Shown here piece after piece: positions 36,311 through 57,744 of a stretch of 64,000 bases of DNA (positions within the stretch are counted from its first letter, which is position 1; each line of letters opens with the position of its first letter). The notes beneath the pieces were generated by a model that saw nothing but the letters and a program-made list of their open reading frames with translations, searched no databases and was not told the origin of the DNA. Made by a program: the position numbers and the translations under genes. Where the stretch lies: NCBI RefSeq assembly GCF_964340395.1, contig NC_135569.1, positions 9,655,540-9,719,539 on the forward strand, read 5' to 3'. The DNA is from Glandiceps talaboti. Lineage: Eukaryota > Hemichordata > Enteropneusta > Spengelidae.

Positions 36311-36499
36311 TTCTTAAGGGAAAAACATCGCACGAATCCTGTTACTACAAATGTACCCATTTAATGTTCTTTCCATAGAGTTAATGGAGATATATTCAAG
36401 TCAAAATGTTGTCATATTTAGACTGAAGACAAGGTAAACAACAACCTAAGAAATACTACACGTCCCTATGATTACGACTACACTATCTTTAATGCTGAC

Positions 36500-37200
36500 A
36501 AACCATGAACTTGACAAAAGATATTGAAGTTGGAATCCCTTGATATCTTACTGAATAGCACAGACAAGGATTCGAATTTTACCCACGGCAAATTTATGTA
36601 GAATGTGATCATAATTTTTATTCTGCTCGTTCAATGTCATGACGTCATGAGCACAGACACTTTTTTTTCCGAAATATGTTTCAGAATACGATAAAATATC
36701 GATAATATTGAGATACTTGGTAATTAATATATGGAAAATGGAAGTGGTAAAATAACACGGGTTTGTAGGATCGCGTAAGTCCACAGACCGCACCCCCTGC
36801 GCGAAATCGGATTTTAATATGAATAACTGACTACGTCATGTTAAACTCAACAGTATACTCCGGCAGGGAAATTGATATTTTAATTACACCACTTCGCGTG
36901 TGCAAACCCTTTGTTCCACGAGTACGTTTTTTACAAGATTGCATCGACATAATATTGTGCCGCAGTACTAGTACTAACAATGCAAGGGTTCGGTACAATA
37001 CCCAGATATTGCACTGGACAGGCACGATACAATAATTAAGAGAATGCTTTACACAAGAAAAAAATACATGAATATCTGATCAACAAGTGTATAGAAGATA
37101 GAACACAGAATGTGATGTGTCAGTTTCAACACAGACGTACTTGTCTGTGGTTTCAAGTATTATGTTTCAAACATAGATGCAATAATTATAACATTAATTT
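36500..37200. other. Intergenic spacer, nothing recognised
   Basis: Short overlapping ORFs on both strands (for example 36831-37035) lack conserved composition. Confidence 0.5.
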
Positions 37201-37223
37201 TTCATTTTTGTGTTTTTAGTCTT

Positions 37224-37264
37224 CCGGGGTTTGCACTCAAAACCAACTTTAGTGCAAACCCCGG
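37224..37264. other. Perfect 14-bp hairpin
   Basis: CCGGGGTTTGCACT (37224-37237) and its exact complement (37251-37264) are separated by a 13-base loop. It is GC-rich compared with its AT-rich surroundings. It lies between the two acyltransferase genes, about 3.2 kb before gene B. Could be a small element remnant, a structured RNA or a protein-binding palindrome. Confidence 0.7.
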
Positions 37265-38070
37265 AGCAATACTAGTAAAAAGCTCAAAAACCAATGCAAC
37301 GGTCATATGTAACTACAATAGTTTACTTCAAAGGTAAATTTCAATGCCTACACCTTGCTTACATCAGAGCCGAAAAGAATACACACTGATTAAATTCGAG
37401 GTCTTTTTAGAGGTCGAAAATAGAACTATAATACAATATGAATATCGAATTGACTTGACAATCACACAGTGTGTCTGTTTACCCGAACAACAGTGTCAGA
37501 ATAATTATGGTGAAAATGGCGTCCCGCCTAATTTGTTCTCGTATGTTCTGACAATTTGAGAAGCTGATAAATGGAGCGAACAATTTTATCAGACAAAATG
37601 CGTGTACGATACAGATTCTGAAACACTCGGCACGCATGCTCTACGACTGCTGCTGCTTGCTAATGAAATAACGTAGAAAAAGCAGACTTACCGTGCAAAT
37701 GGACGACAGTGATGATAATTGAAGTGGTCAGAAGTGAAATCACGTAACATTTTGAGGCACACAGAGACGGTTTCAAGTCATGTCTGTCTTCTCACACCAA
37801 ACTCAAAGCCCAGAATGAGAAAATTAATGGAACACGTGTTGCACAGGTGCCAGGTGGCTGAAATGAATTGGCCAATCACTGGCCTGTTGCTCACAATGAC
37901 TTGTTGATTTGTGAGCATGCTCTCAAACCCAATTGGCCAAACACAGGTGTCCATTCAAAATCATACTCTTCTAAATTCTTTCAGTAGTGTGAGGTTTCAG
38001 TTCGTGGATGGTGTTATTCAGCCGCTGTTGAATACATTGGGTGGGCGATAGTGTGAATATCAACCACGTG

Positions 38071-38275
38071 CATAGCGCAATGCCCCCCCCCCCCACCAGT
38101 CTCGTTCATTAATCATTACATAAATAACACAAAATGTTTAGGGTGCATTCACAAATAATGGGCAGGGGGTCGGAGGAATTGAGGGGGGGGGGGCTTGAAA
38201 ATTTGGAGGATGGTAGAGGGGGGGGGGACTTGAAATTTTTTGGTGGGAATGGGGGGGGGGAACCTAAAAATATTT
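38071..38275. repeat. Cluster of G and C homopolymers
   Basis: A C10-type run at about 38082-38094 and several G8-G10 runs between 38185 and 38260. The phrase GGGGCTTGAAAATTT recurs with variation at 38191, 38228 and, as GGGGCCTTGAAAATTTC, at 39667. With CATTCACAAATAATGGGCAG at 38147 and TTTTTTGTGAATGTAGCC at 39707, this looks like the two inverted ends of an element of about 1.6 kb. Confidence 0.55.
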
Positions 38276-38279
38276 TTCA

Positions 38280-39550
38280 CATATAATAATGATGAAAACA
38301 CATTTTGAGATATCCAATGTCTTTTAATAACTTAAGTGTGTGTTGAGTTGCTTATCTCACCCATTGTTGATCACAACTATTAAACCAACTGTAAAATGAG
38401 CACTGGAAGAGACTGCACAATACAGATAGCCCAAAATCACTGCAAAATGAGTATGACATAGTCTATGGACAATTTCAAAGCATTGCACTATTTATCATAC
38501 TCAACATCGGCTGATGGCATGTTGAACTGTCCTGAAGTGAATTTTAATCTTTTAAATAAACGTTTTGAACTATCTTGAACTACATAAATAAATAGATATA
38601 TATAAATAACAATGATAAATAAAACTCTTCCAAAAAACATGTATATAAAATCCTTTATGATTTCAGGCAGAAAGTACTTGTGACATTTCTTACAATTTAT
38701 ATTTGTAAAATGAATGTAAACTGGTAAATAAAAAATGTATAAATATAAATAAATTTTGTAAAAATTAAATAGTTTAATCATTTAAAAGTTAAATTTGCAC
38801 CATCCCTTAATTATTTGTTATCCATTTGTACCTGATTGATTATTGAAAGTTTTGATCACAGGACATCAAGCTCTGCATCTGAAAGCACATTTTGATAAAT
38901 GTGAAATGAGTATAAATAGCTGTCACTGATATTTGGTTGGTGGTGGTGGATCAACAGGTTTGATACTAATACAAAAACATAGTTACAAATAAGATTGTTG
39001 TTGAGACCCTTCATAGGGCTAATAACCACATGGACTAAGCTACCATGGTGTGTATTTATTTGCTGGAATGCATACAAGACTGTCAGTGTTTGGCTTAAAG
39101 GACAGAGTTGCCCTATTTTAAAAGTTTACATGTATTTTTTTATTTTGAATGCAAATTTGTATATGCTGTTTGCAAAAGACTGTATAGTAGTCTAATTGTC
39201 TCTAGATCCATTAATTTTAAAAACACTATGCCAAAAATAATATTGGAAAGTATTCATGTAAATTTGTTAACAGGGTAGGAGTATGGCTTTAAAAAATAAT
39301 TCAGCACTTTTAGGCCAAAAAACATTAGTGAACCTGGAGAACTAAAAATCATGTCAAAATTTGACAGCCTTTTAACAAAAAAGGGTGCAAAACATGTAAA
39401 AACACAAGTTCCTACATGTATAAAGAACAACTAACATTAATTACCCTGTGTTCAGCTTCAATATACACTCAAGTAATGTTAAGGTCTGGGCAAATGAGTA
39501 AAATCTAGAGATTCCAAATGTAAACATGTTCATGCAATTACATTAGAGAC
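38280..39550. other. AT-rich spacer, no gene
   Basis: Probably interior of the possible element bounded by 38147 and 39724. The minus ORF at 38488-38781 is Tyr/Ile/Phe-rich, as expected from AT-rich DNA. Confidence 0.45.
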
Positions 39551-39610
39551 AATGTATGTATGTATGTATGTATGTATGTATGTATGTATGTATGTATGTA
39601 TGTATGTATG
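39551..39610. repeat. (ATGT)n microsatellite
   Basis: About 15 ATGT units followed by a short GT run at 39617-39626. Confidence 0.97.
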
Positions 39611-40291
39611 TACACGTGTGTGTGTGGCTATATATATGTTATAAAAATAAATGTGTGTGTGGGGGGGGGGCCTTGAAAATTTCTGACCATGTGGAGGGGG
39701 GTCTGAATTTTTTGTGAATGTAGCCTTAATAGAAGTGAGAGAACGAATGAGGATACAGATTTTGGTAAGACACTTGACCCCGCGGAACTTGACCTCTATA
39801 GCACAAGTTTCATTACATTACCATAGGGGTCTTTTGTCACGTGCACCCATTGTGCGAAATCGACAACAGGTTTTATAAAATAACTGAAGAGTCAAAAAGT
39901 TTATACCTAACATTACTCCATAGTAAATAGTGATGTTTCTAGAGATTAGATAACAAATCATTCCATGCAGCAGGATTCCGGGTGTTCTGCACACCAGATT
40001 TGTAAATATTATTTCTGGTTATAGATGTCCATGACTAATTGCTTGAATAAGTAATGTGCTCCTTCAGAAGTGTTATTTGTTGCAGGGAGATGCTGTCAAT
40101 GTGGCCCCGCGATATAAAATATGGTCAAATGTCGTTCAGTGCTTGTGACTCTTCCTCTCAAAATATTAAAATCTACGATGCCTGTCATCAATAACAGTCT
40201 AAATTTCTCTTGTATCATACCTTTTAAACAGTGCTGTCTCAAGGCTATATATTTTTATTTCTTTTCAATAAAACTTTTTTTTATTTTTCAG

Positions 40292-40419
40292 GAAAAAAGT
40301 AGATGACACTTATAATAGTATAGGTGACTTAATTACAAGAAGTGGTCTGTTGCGTCATGTTTACGATAACGGACAAAGCTTGAGTTCCCGACAAACAGAC
40401 ATCACTCGCTGGAAAAGTT
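40292..40419 (+). promoter_or_regulatory. Probable 5' UTR exon segment of gene B
   Basis: A pyrimidine-rich tract ending in TTTTTCAG at about 40284-40291 is a good acceptor, and no coding frame continues from it into the ORF. An in-frame TGA near 40380 lies upstream of the ATG at 40420. This fits a spliced 5' UTR; the upstream donor was not identified. Confidence 0.4.
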
Positions 40420-41823
40420 ATGGAATCGGGGAGGGAGCTTTCGCCTTGGGAAGATGCCTTTGTACAATACCATGGTTTAGGTCTGATTAACAATTCCTAT
40501 GTCTTTCTTGTGGCATCGACAGAACTAGTAACAGAGCAACTTCTTCGAAAAAGCGCTCATATGTTGATGATACAACAATCGATGTTACGCATGCGTGTAA
40601 TTGAAATCGGCGAAGAAGGAAAGAGACACTTTGTTCCCATGGAAACAGAACATGCAGATGTGAAAACAGTGAAATCAGATAACTGGGAAGATGTTCATGT
40701 TAATGAGCTGGCCACAAAATTTGACCTGTTAAAAGGACCATTGTGGAGAATTCGTCTTCTGCAAAATGAAATGTCTCCATCAAGTGAATTACATGGCCTA
40801 GAAGAATCTCGGCATACTATACGAATTATCTGTACATTTTTCCAGGGTATTATTGATGGGAATTGTGTAATGAGATTTGTAGATAAACTGTTGACAAACA
40901 TGGCATCAGTATACGTTGGTACTGAAACCTTCCCCGAAAGCCTTCCTCTATCACCCCCAGTTGAGAAATCTTTAAGACTACCACCACCGACAGAATTTGA
41001 GATTGCTTCTTTCAAACAAGAAGCAGAAATGGGTTTCCCCCGAAATCCCTACGTCGTAAAATTTGGAGCTGAAGTTAATCGGAATCCTACGGTCAATATG
41101 AGTACAAACTTTATACCAATACAGTTTGAAGTACATGAAACTGAACGGTTACGGAAGGTTTGTCGGCAAAGTGGGACGACAGTGAATGGCGCCCTCATGG
41201 CAGCTGCTTCTGCGGCAATATGTAAGATTATGCAGAACGGAGAAATCAGGAAAGATCAGGAAATCTTGACTAGTTTTGCTGTGAACATGAGAAGGTTCTG
41301 CAACCCTCCACTTAATGCTACAGAATCGTTTGCAAATTATGCACCAGATATTGAGATGCCAGTAGTAGTTACTGAATTTGCTGACCGAGTTGAAAATTTT
41401 TGGGGATTTGCATCAAACTTGACAAAGAAAAGTAAAACTGTCATTGATGAAGACACACCACAACTGTTACTGAAACTTTATAATTATATGAAAACTCATA
41501 AGATTGGGATGGAGGAATATCTGAAACCATTCCTTGAAAATTCTGAAGATGGGTACCGACAAGACGTGGTGTTCTTTATGTCAAATTTGGGAAATGTAGA
41601 ATTTCTTACAAAACAAGAAAGGAGAATATTTGAACTTGTACGTCGCGACTGTGCTTGTGAGAATGCCATTATGGGACCGACATTCTGTCATTATATTGCT
41701 ACGATTCACGGTCAATTACAATGGAGTCTTGTCTACTTTCCTCATGTAACAGAAAAAGAAAAGGCTCAAGAATATGCTGAAGAGATCGTGAATATTTTAA
41801 AACGATCCATAGCAGATCGGTAG
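40420..41823 (+). CDS. Condensation-domain-like acyltransferase paralogue lacking the catalytic His (gene B)
   Basis: Intronless 467-residue ORF, colinear with gene A from its residue 43 onward (shared NNSYVF/NSYVFF, GPLWRIRLL, TVNGALMAA, SNLGNVEFL, FELVRR, IATIHGQLQWSL). The motif that is YHAMIDG in gene A is FQGIIDG here. Gln142 replaces the general-base His, while Asp146 and Gly147 remain. The conserved HP of RHPMLRM is also changed (QQSMLRM, residues 52-58). There is no N-terminal membrane anchor, so a soluble cytosolic protein is expected. The ORF is uninterrupted, and its differences from gene A are mostly substitutions with an alignable frame, so it is not an obvious pseudogene. Either catalysis uses another residue or the protein binds ligand without transferring acyl groups. 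The start is set by an upstream in-frame TGA. Confidence 0.82.
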   Translation: MESGRELSPWEDAFVQYHGLGLINNSYVFLVASTELVTEQLLRKSAHMLMIQQSMLRMRVIEIGEEGKRHFVPMETEHADVKTVKSDNWEDVHVNELATKFDLLKGPLWRIRLLQNEMSPSSELHGLEESRHTIRIICTFFQGIIDGNCVMRFVDKLLTNMASVYVGTETFPESLPLSPPVEKSLRLPPPTEFEIASFKQEAEMGFPRNPYVVKFGAEVNRNPTVNMSTNFIPIQFEVHETERLRKVCRQSGTTVNGALMAAASAAICKIMQNGEIRKDQEILTSFAVNMRRFCNPPLNATESFANYAPDIEMPVVVTEFADRVENFWGFASNLTKKSKTVIDEDTPQLLLKLYNYMKTHKIGMEEYLKPFLENSEDGYRQDVVFFMSNLGNVEFLTKQERRIFELVRRDCACENAIMGPTFCHYIATIHGQLQWSLVYFPHVTEKEKAQEYAEEIVNILKRSIADR

Positions 41824-41997
41824 ATTAAGAGGTGGATCTAGGCTACTCCGTTTCCCTTGTGCAATACACTACGAAGCGAGACCGTTATGTTTCACTCCGA
41901 CCAACAATGTCCCAACGACAGCAGAGTGGATCATTGAATGGATAATTGAGCATATAAAAAACTTTGTACAAACTCACAGTTAAGTTATTCGAACGGT

Positions 41998-42115
41998 GTT
42001 TTCCACTTCTTCCCAAGGAAGAGTCATATTCAGGGTTTGACAACTTTGAATGTTAGTAATGGTTTTCAGTTGTCAACCCCTGAATATAACTCTTCCTTGG
42101 GAAGAAGCGGAAAAC
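41998..42115. other. Long hairpin, 47-bp arms with three mismatches
   Basis: The left arm 41998-42044 (contains TTCTTCCCAAGGAAGAGTCA) and right arm 42069-42115 (contains ACTCTTCCTTGGGAAGAAGC) pair over 47 positions with three mismatches around a 24-base loop. It starts 175 bp after the gene B stop and may be in its transcript. The shape fits a pre-miRNA-like or siRNA-generating hairpin, or the end of the adjoining foldback element. Confidence 0.8.
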
Positions 42116-42645
42116 ATAAGAGCGCCCACAATGACAGATCTTTCGGCTTGTGAAACGGAGTGAGAAGAGCGCCTACATTGGTTGATCTTTCACTTTGTGG
42201 AGGGGGGGGGGGGGAGAGCCCACGTGTTCTGGGTGCACAAACACTTGTCATGTCGAAACCCATACAGTGAAATATCACCATACATAGGTAGTTTGTTTAC
42301 TTTTGATTACAAGTGCTTATTTGTGATTACCCAATTACTTCCTGTGCAAACAATAACAGACTTTATTTATATCAGCACTGAACAACATATTAGATAATAG
42401 ATTGAAAGATCACCCGTTGTGGGCGCTCTTCTAACCCTTTTTCACAAACAGAAAGATCAACCGTTGAGGGCACTGCCATCACCCTATTCAACAAACCGAA
42501 AGATAAGGTGTTGTGGGCACTTGGGCTCCTTTCCGCAAACCAAAACATCAGCTGTTGTGTGGGCACTCTCATCACCCCAAATTTCACCAAACTGAAAGAT
42601 AGGCAGTTGTGGACACTCTTCTCATCCATTTCTGCAAAGGGAAGG
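42116..42645. mobile_element. Foldback element with tandem arrays as arms
   Basis: 42116-42202 holds about 1.5 units of a ~58-bp sequence in reverse orientation. 42400-42640 holds about four units in forward orientation. The unit is AAAGATCAACCGTTG(T)GGGC, ACTCTTCTCAnCC, then TTnCACAAACnG. The middle has a G-run (42200-42213) and unique sequence. This organisation resembles FB/Galileo-type foldback transposons; no transposase is visible. Confidence 0.7.
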
Positions 42646-42703
42646 TTGATAAGGATGCTCCTGGTAATGAAGTTTAGTCTAAATCACTTTTGTAAGTCAT
42701 TAA

Positions 42704-42895
42704 CCCTTTCAGGACTAGAAACTTTCCCGCCAAAATTTTTGAACAAAAAATCTTGTTTCTCTGTAATTTTTGGAAAAAGATCAACTAGAATTCAAGAAAT
42801 ATTACTTCCCAATGAAGTAATATTCTTAAATTTTAGAAAATGTTCTTACAATCAAGTTTCTATTTATGCCAATGTCGTCTCTAGGAATGAAAGGG
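42704..42895. mobile_element. TTAA-flanked MITE, family E copy 1 (piggyBac-like ends)
   Basis: Flanked by TTAA on both sides (42700-42703 and 42896-42899). Ends CCCTTTCAGGACTAGAAAC and TCTAGGAATGAAAGGG. The copy at 50080-50284 is in the opposite orientation. A TTAA target and CCCTTT terminus fit the piggyBac superfamily (inference from ends only). Confidence 0.8.
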
Positions 42896-42939
42896 TTAAG
42901 TTACGAAGTTACATGATTGGGTCATGGCAACTTTAACAT

Positions 42940-44480
42940 ACATGTCAAATATGACAAAATTAGATCGAAGTGTTTTATATATAAGCTACCAAGCTGGCTA
43001 GATACACAAAAACACTGTGATATTAAAATTTGGACCCATCGATTACACAGCGCAACTGACGTACATCAACTTTGAGAGGTCAGTTTGAAATATGCACTGA
43101 ATGACACATTAAGGAAAAAGTCACAGCTCTACCACCAATATCCGTAAAGTTATCAGGCATTGATGTAGTAATTGGGTAGAAAAGACAGACTATATATTTG
43201 CAATGATTTATCAGAGTGATATTTATTATTATCTAAAGGGTAGTATAGAAATAATAACCATATAACCCATATTATAAAAAGTACAATTGAATATTTTGCC
43301 AACTTAAATGTTATGTCCTAAACAAGATAAAGTATTACCATGGAAACAAACTATTAAAGATAGACATAACCTAAAACTATTCTTGTTAAATGCAGTGCTG
43401 AGATTACACAAGGAGGTCTTGTGGTGTCTTGGATGTTCCATCCTCGATAGCGATGTTCAGTCGTGTGTTGTATTGTATCGGAAGAACATCCGAGGTCTAG
43501 CAGCTAGACTAGGTAATATGTAGAGAGTTTGTATAATTACTGTATGGGATGTCATTTGAGGAAATCTTCCTATCAAGTACTGTGTACATAATGACATCTA
43601 TGCCTACTGTCAACGATAGTTTATATCAACATGCCACGAAAATAGTTTTAGTTTGTGTTCACATGCCAAGATTCCCCAGCACAAATGCTGTAGGTTGGAA
43701 ATAATTTCCATATGAAAAGATACCTTACTTGAGGTGTGAACTGACTGTCAATTGGTTATTGCTCTGAAAATATCACTATTTGCTCTTTAGTTAAACCCCA
43801 AGGTTTTAATCCCATAAACATGTGATCTTTTGTTCCACTTGATCGGTAGTTTATTTACTCTTTGGGTAGTCATTAAGCCATTAATTCGGTAACACAGAAT
43901 TTTTCCGCGTTCAGGGGATTAGCCTTGATACATGGTTTGTGCCGGCCAATCCCCTCATGACCTTGCCGATAGTTGGTTTGCTATTCTCGCTAGTCAAAGA
44001 CATTATTTTATGAGATCTGAAAAACTTTTTCGGGATATGATAATCATTTTTTAAGCATTGAAAGACATTGTGTGAAACATAAAAAACATCGTGGTACCTA
44101 TATAATAAGGGATTTTACGTCTTGTTGCAGATATCACATAATATGCAAATATGACAACGGTTGTCAAACACGAGATCACAGTCAAGCCTTTCACTGTGGC
44201 CATGTATGATGACATTGAGTACAATAGTGTTACTAAGAGTTTAACACTTTCAGCTTGACCACCCTCACCTGGTTGCTATGGACAAAATGGCTCACGTGGG
44301 ATCTCGTGAGATCTGCCGCGACACAAAAAATGGCTTATTGAAACTCTATAGTCTTTCTGGTTTGACAGTAAATTGCTCTATAATTAATGTCTATTTGTAC
44401 CACATAATAAAAAAAATAAATAATAATAGCTGCTACGTTAAATGAAAACAGAAATTAACTATTGAAATGATGTATAACTT
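42940..44480. other. Intergenic spacer with one repeat copy
   Basis: 43425-43522 (GGATGTTCCATCCTCGATAG, GGAAGAACATCCGAGGTCTA) is a palindromic repeat also at 52616-52712. The rest is unassigned. Confidence 0.55.
43425..43522. mobile_element. Short palindromic repeat, copy 1
   Basis: GGATGTTCC near the start and GGAAGAACATCC near the end are inverted. The intervening 40 bases (CGATAGCGATGTTCAGTCGT) are conserved with 52616-52712. It is followed in both copies by CTAGCnGnTAGACTAnGTAAT. Confidence 0.75.
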
Positions 44481-44493
44481 ATAGATTGACCTC

Positions 44494-55233
<10,740 letters not shown>

Positions 55234-55239
55234 GGTTAA

Positions 55240-56800
55240 AGTTTAACGATAACAACTTCTTCCAGTCGTCTCAGTATGCAGCAGGGTATGCAGTGAGTGT
55301 TTCCTCGGCCTCGTTTGCACTTGTACTCTTTATTTGCATAAAAATTGAATATGTATCATGCTAATTAGCATATGTAATCAGCCCTACATGATCTGCCTGT
55401 CAACTTCGGTTTTCAAAAAAACGTTCTTCATTGGGAACTGTTATCGGTAAATTCGACGAATTTGCTACGCACTTTCTAGACATAGCGATAATGTTTATCA
55501 TAGATTTAAATCTTTAATAGATGTAAGATCAATAATAGATATTTAAAAATAGACAAGGGACCCATGCGACAAAATCAATTTTACATATATAGGACAGTAC
55601 AACATAATTACTTATCCTTTTGCGACACCACACTATAATGCCTATACACGTCGGATTTGCACAATGTAGTAGGTTTTTGTTAAAATCACGCCATCTAGGC
55701 GCAGGTCTATTGTCACTGACGTCGCTGATGGTTATATAGTGACGCAACAATATTGGGTTGGAAGGTTTATTTATGAGCTTTTCAATAGGTACACAGAGAA
55801 CACTGGCGTCCTTTCTGCAGAAAGTTACACAACTAAACCCTAACACAACCAACAGCTGATCAAAGGCTGGCAGTCGACGTAAATTTGGAAGAGCTATATA
55901 TATGGCAGGGGTAACGGGATAAGTGATGGTTCGCAACATAAAACTCTCTTGTCAATGTAATTTCCAGAGTAAATCACCAATATTAAATAAAAATTGGTTT
56001 ACTCGTGCTAGATTTGCCATGGAAAGCAATTGGAATGAATATTGCATTTATATATTATAATAATAATAAATATTGTGCAGTGGTAATCCGAACTAAATTC
56101 GGAAGTTCAAATACAGTCGCCACCTGTGCAAATTGTGCCACTATTACAGCAAGCGGAAATTGGAGTACCGAGGGAAAACATTCGTTGTTCGGTGCTATTT
56201 AAAAGTCACTCGTAGTGTTCTAGTACTTATTGAAGCATATTTAACCATCGCTTACAATTGACTAAACTCAAACCTGGTATTAAGATATAACATATAAATG
56301 ATACAATGATATCATTTTTCATACCTAGTAAAAATATCGAGGAATATATACTATACAATCAATTGTTTTAACAATACAAGGCGGCAATTATGTCATAGAC
56401 ATTGATTTTATACTAGAACAGTTTAATCAAGATTTTATATAGTATTTTCAGTTGAGTTTATAAATTCAGGTTATGTCACTTTAATTGTTCTAAACCATAA
56501 GGAAACACTCTCTGAGTATATCATAATATATTAAAGGCAGAATGCACCTCAGCCACCAATTTCATTAAAAAAGTCACAGTTCTTACAATCTCTCAGAACT
56601 TTGCCATATGGAAGCTGGGTACTGGTCCTTATATACTTTTTCTTCTGTGGAGATTTTCGAAACATTGCTCGGAATCATGTGTTGATTCAGTATTTTATTG
56701 AAATGACAAATTAATGATACCATATTTGTACGTATTAGTCACTATTACACATTTTCTTTACTCCCTGTTGTTCCTATTCTTTTTTGAAAGATTACTGCAG
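55240..56800. other. Spacer upstream of the solute-binding-like exons
   Basis: No convincing upstream coding exon found. A minus ORF of 136 codons (55529-55939) lacks recognisable motifs. A family B MITE in reverse orientation lies at 56202-56480 (CAAACCTGGTATTAAGATAT; GTCACTTTAA end). Confidence 0.5.
56202..56480. mobile_element. Family B MITE, reverse orientation
   Basis: Left end TTTAAAAGTCACTCGTAGTG and right end GGTTATGTCACTTTAATTG. Contains CCATCGCTTACAATTGACTA, the complement of the internal family B phrase. Confidence 0.65.
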
Positions 56801-57740
56801 GCTTTACATTTGTGACAAGCGGTTATAAATCAAAATCAAAGAATGAACGTGAATATCAAATGTTTGGTGGAACACCTGATGACGTTGAAATAATTGGTCA
56901 AGTACTTCCATGTGCAAATGGGGTACATTTTATAACACGTAAGGATAGCAGTCTACTGCAATGGTATGATCGAGCTTTTGACACTATTAAACACAATGGG
57001 AGATATGCAATGTTGTGTGAACAAGCCAAAAACAAACACGGTATGTATTAAATACTTTTTTCTCTTAATATGAACCACTGATTGGTGTAATAGGTGGTCG
57101 ATTAATAACTTTTAAAGGGGTACAAACTCGGTATATGTTTTTGGGGGACACTTCAATGCAGTTACCCCAAATCGTCATCTCAAATATGGTTTCTCTCACA
57201 ATTTACGTGACCGATAACGATCAACAGAGAGCGTTTTGTGTAACCATGGTAACATTACATCAATTACCATGAACCAGTAATATTCTCTTCCCATTTTATA
57301 ATTAATACCTTATCTATTATTACTGTATTCATAATATCAGCATATTTTAAACCTTGATTCTGAGTATAATATGTGTTCTGACACTGTCTTTTCCTTGTAT
57401 TGGGAGAGTAATATTCATTTCTACACAATTTGTCTTCTTAATGTCGTGGATAAGATACACCCCCTAGGGGGCTCTCCCACCGAGAAAAAAAACATTAGTA
57501 ATGGCTAGTATATAGTGAGAGTAGACAAGTAAATTTCTATTAGTAAGAGAATAGCAAAAAATCTGTCCCACTTCATCGTCACTGTCAACATTTAAAAAGA
57601 ATTCTATAAAATAATTTGGAATCTCAATTGTACTTTTAAACTGTTTTTTTTTTATACCATTGCATATATATATTTTAATCCGGGATTTGTAATCTGCTTC
57701 CTTTTCAGGACATATGGGTCCTATTGATTGTGAGGATTAA
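56801..57740 (+). CDS. Two 3' exons of a gene resembling bacterial-type solute-binding proteins (partial)
   Basis: Exon 56801-57041 follows TACTGCAG and ends at donor G/GTATGT. Exon 57709-57740 follows CTTTTCAG, restores the frame and ends in TAA, giving a C-terminus KHGHMGPIDCED. The first exon begins at phase 1, so an upstream exon must exist. Key strings: SGYKSKSKNEREYQMFGG, VEIIGQVLPCANGVHFITRK, SSLLQWYDRAFDTIKHNGRY. The layout G-V-x-F-x-T-R-K followed by LLxWxxxAFxxIKxNGxY resembles the last lobe of family 3 extracellular solute-binding proteins (SBP_bac_3), with two Cys that could form a disulphide. This is a weak, motif-level resemblance from memory. An AATAAA at 57836-57841 is a plausible polyadenylation signal. 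The N-terminal part was not found; the locus could also be a truncated duplicate. Confidence 0.5.
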
Positions 57741-57744
57741 TCTA

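Noticed and set aside
37680-37720. Possible minus-strand splice donor (ATTTGCACG/gtaagtc) as a 5' UTR exon of gene A
   Set aside because: A plausible acceptor exists just before the gene A start, but a 5.4-kb UTR intron cannot be supported without transcripts.
55529-55939. 136-codon minus-strand ORF
   Set aside because: Long for AT-rich DNA, but no recognisable motif, no clear splice context and irregular composition. Left unannotated rather than given a function.
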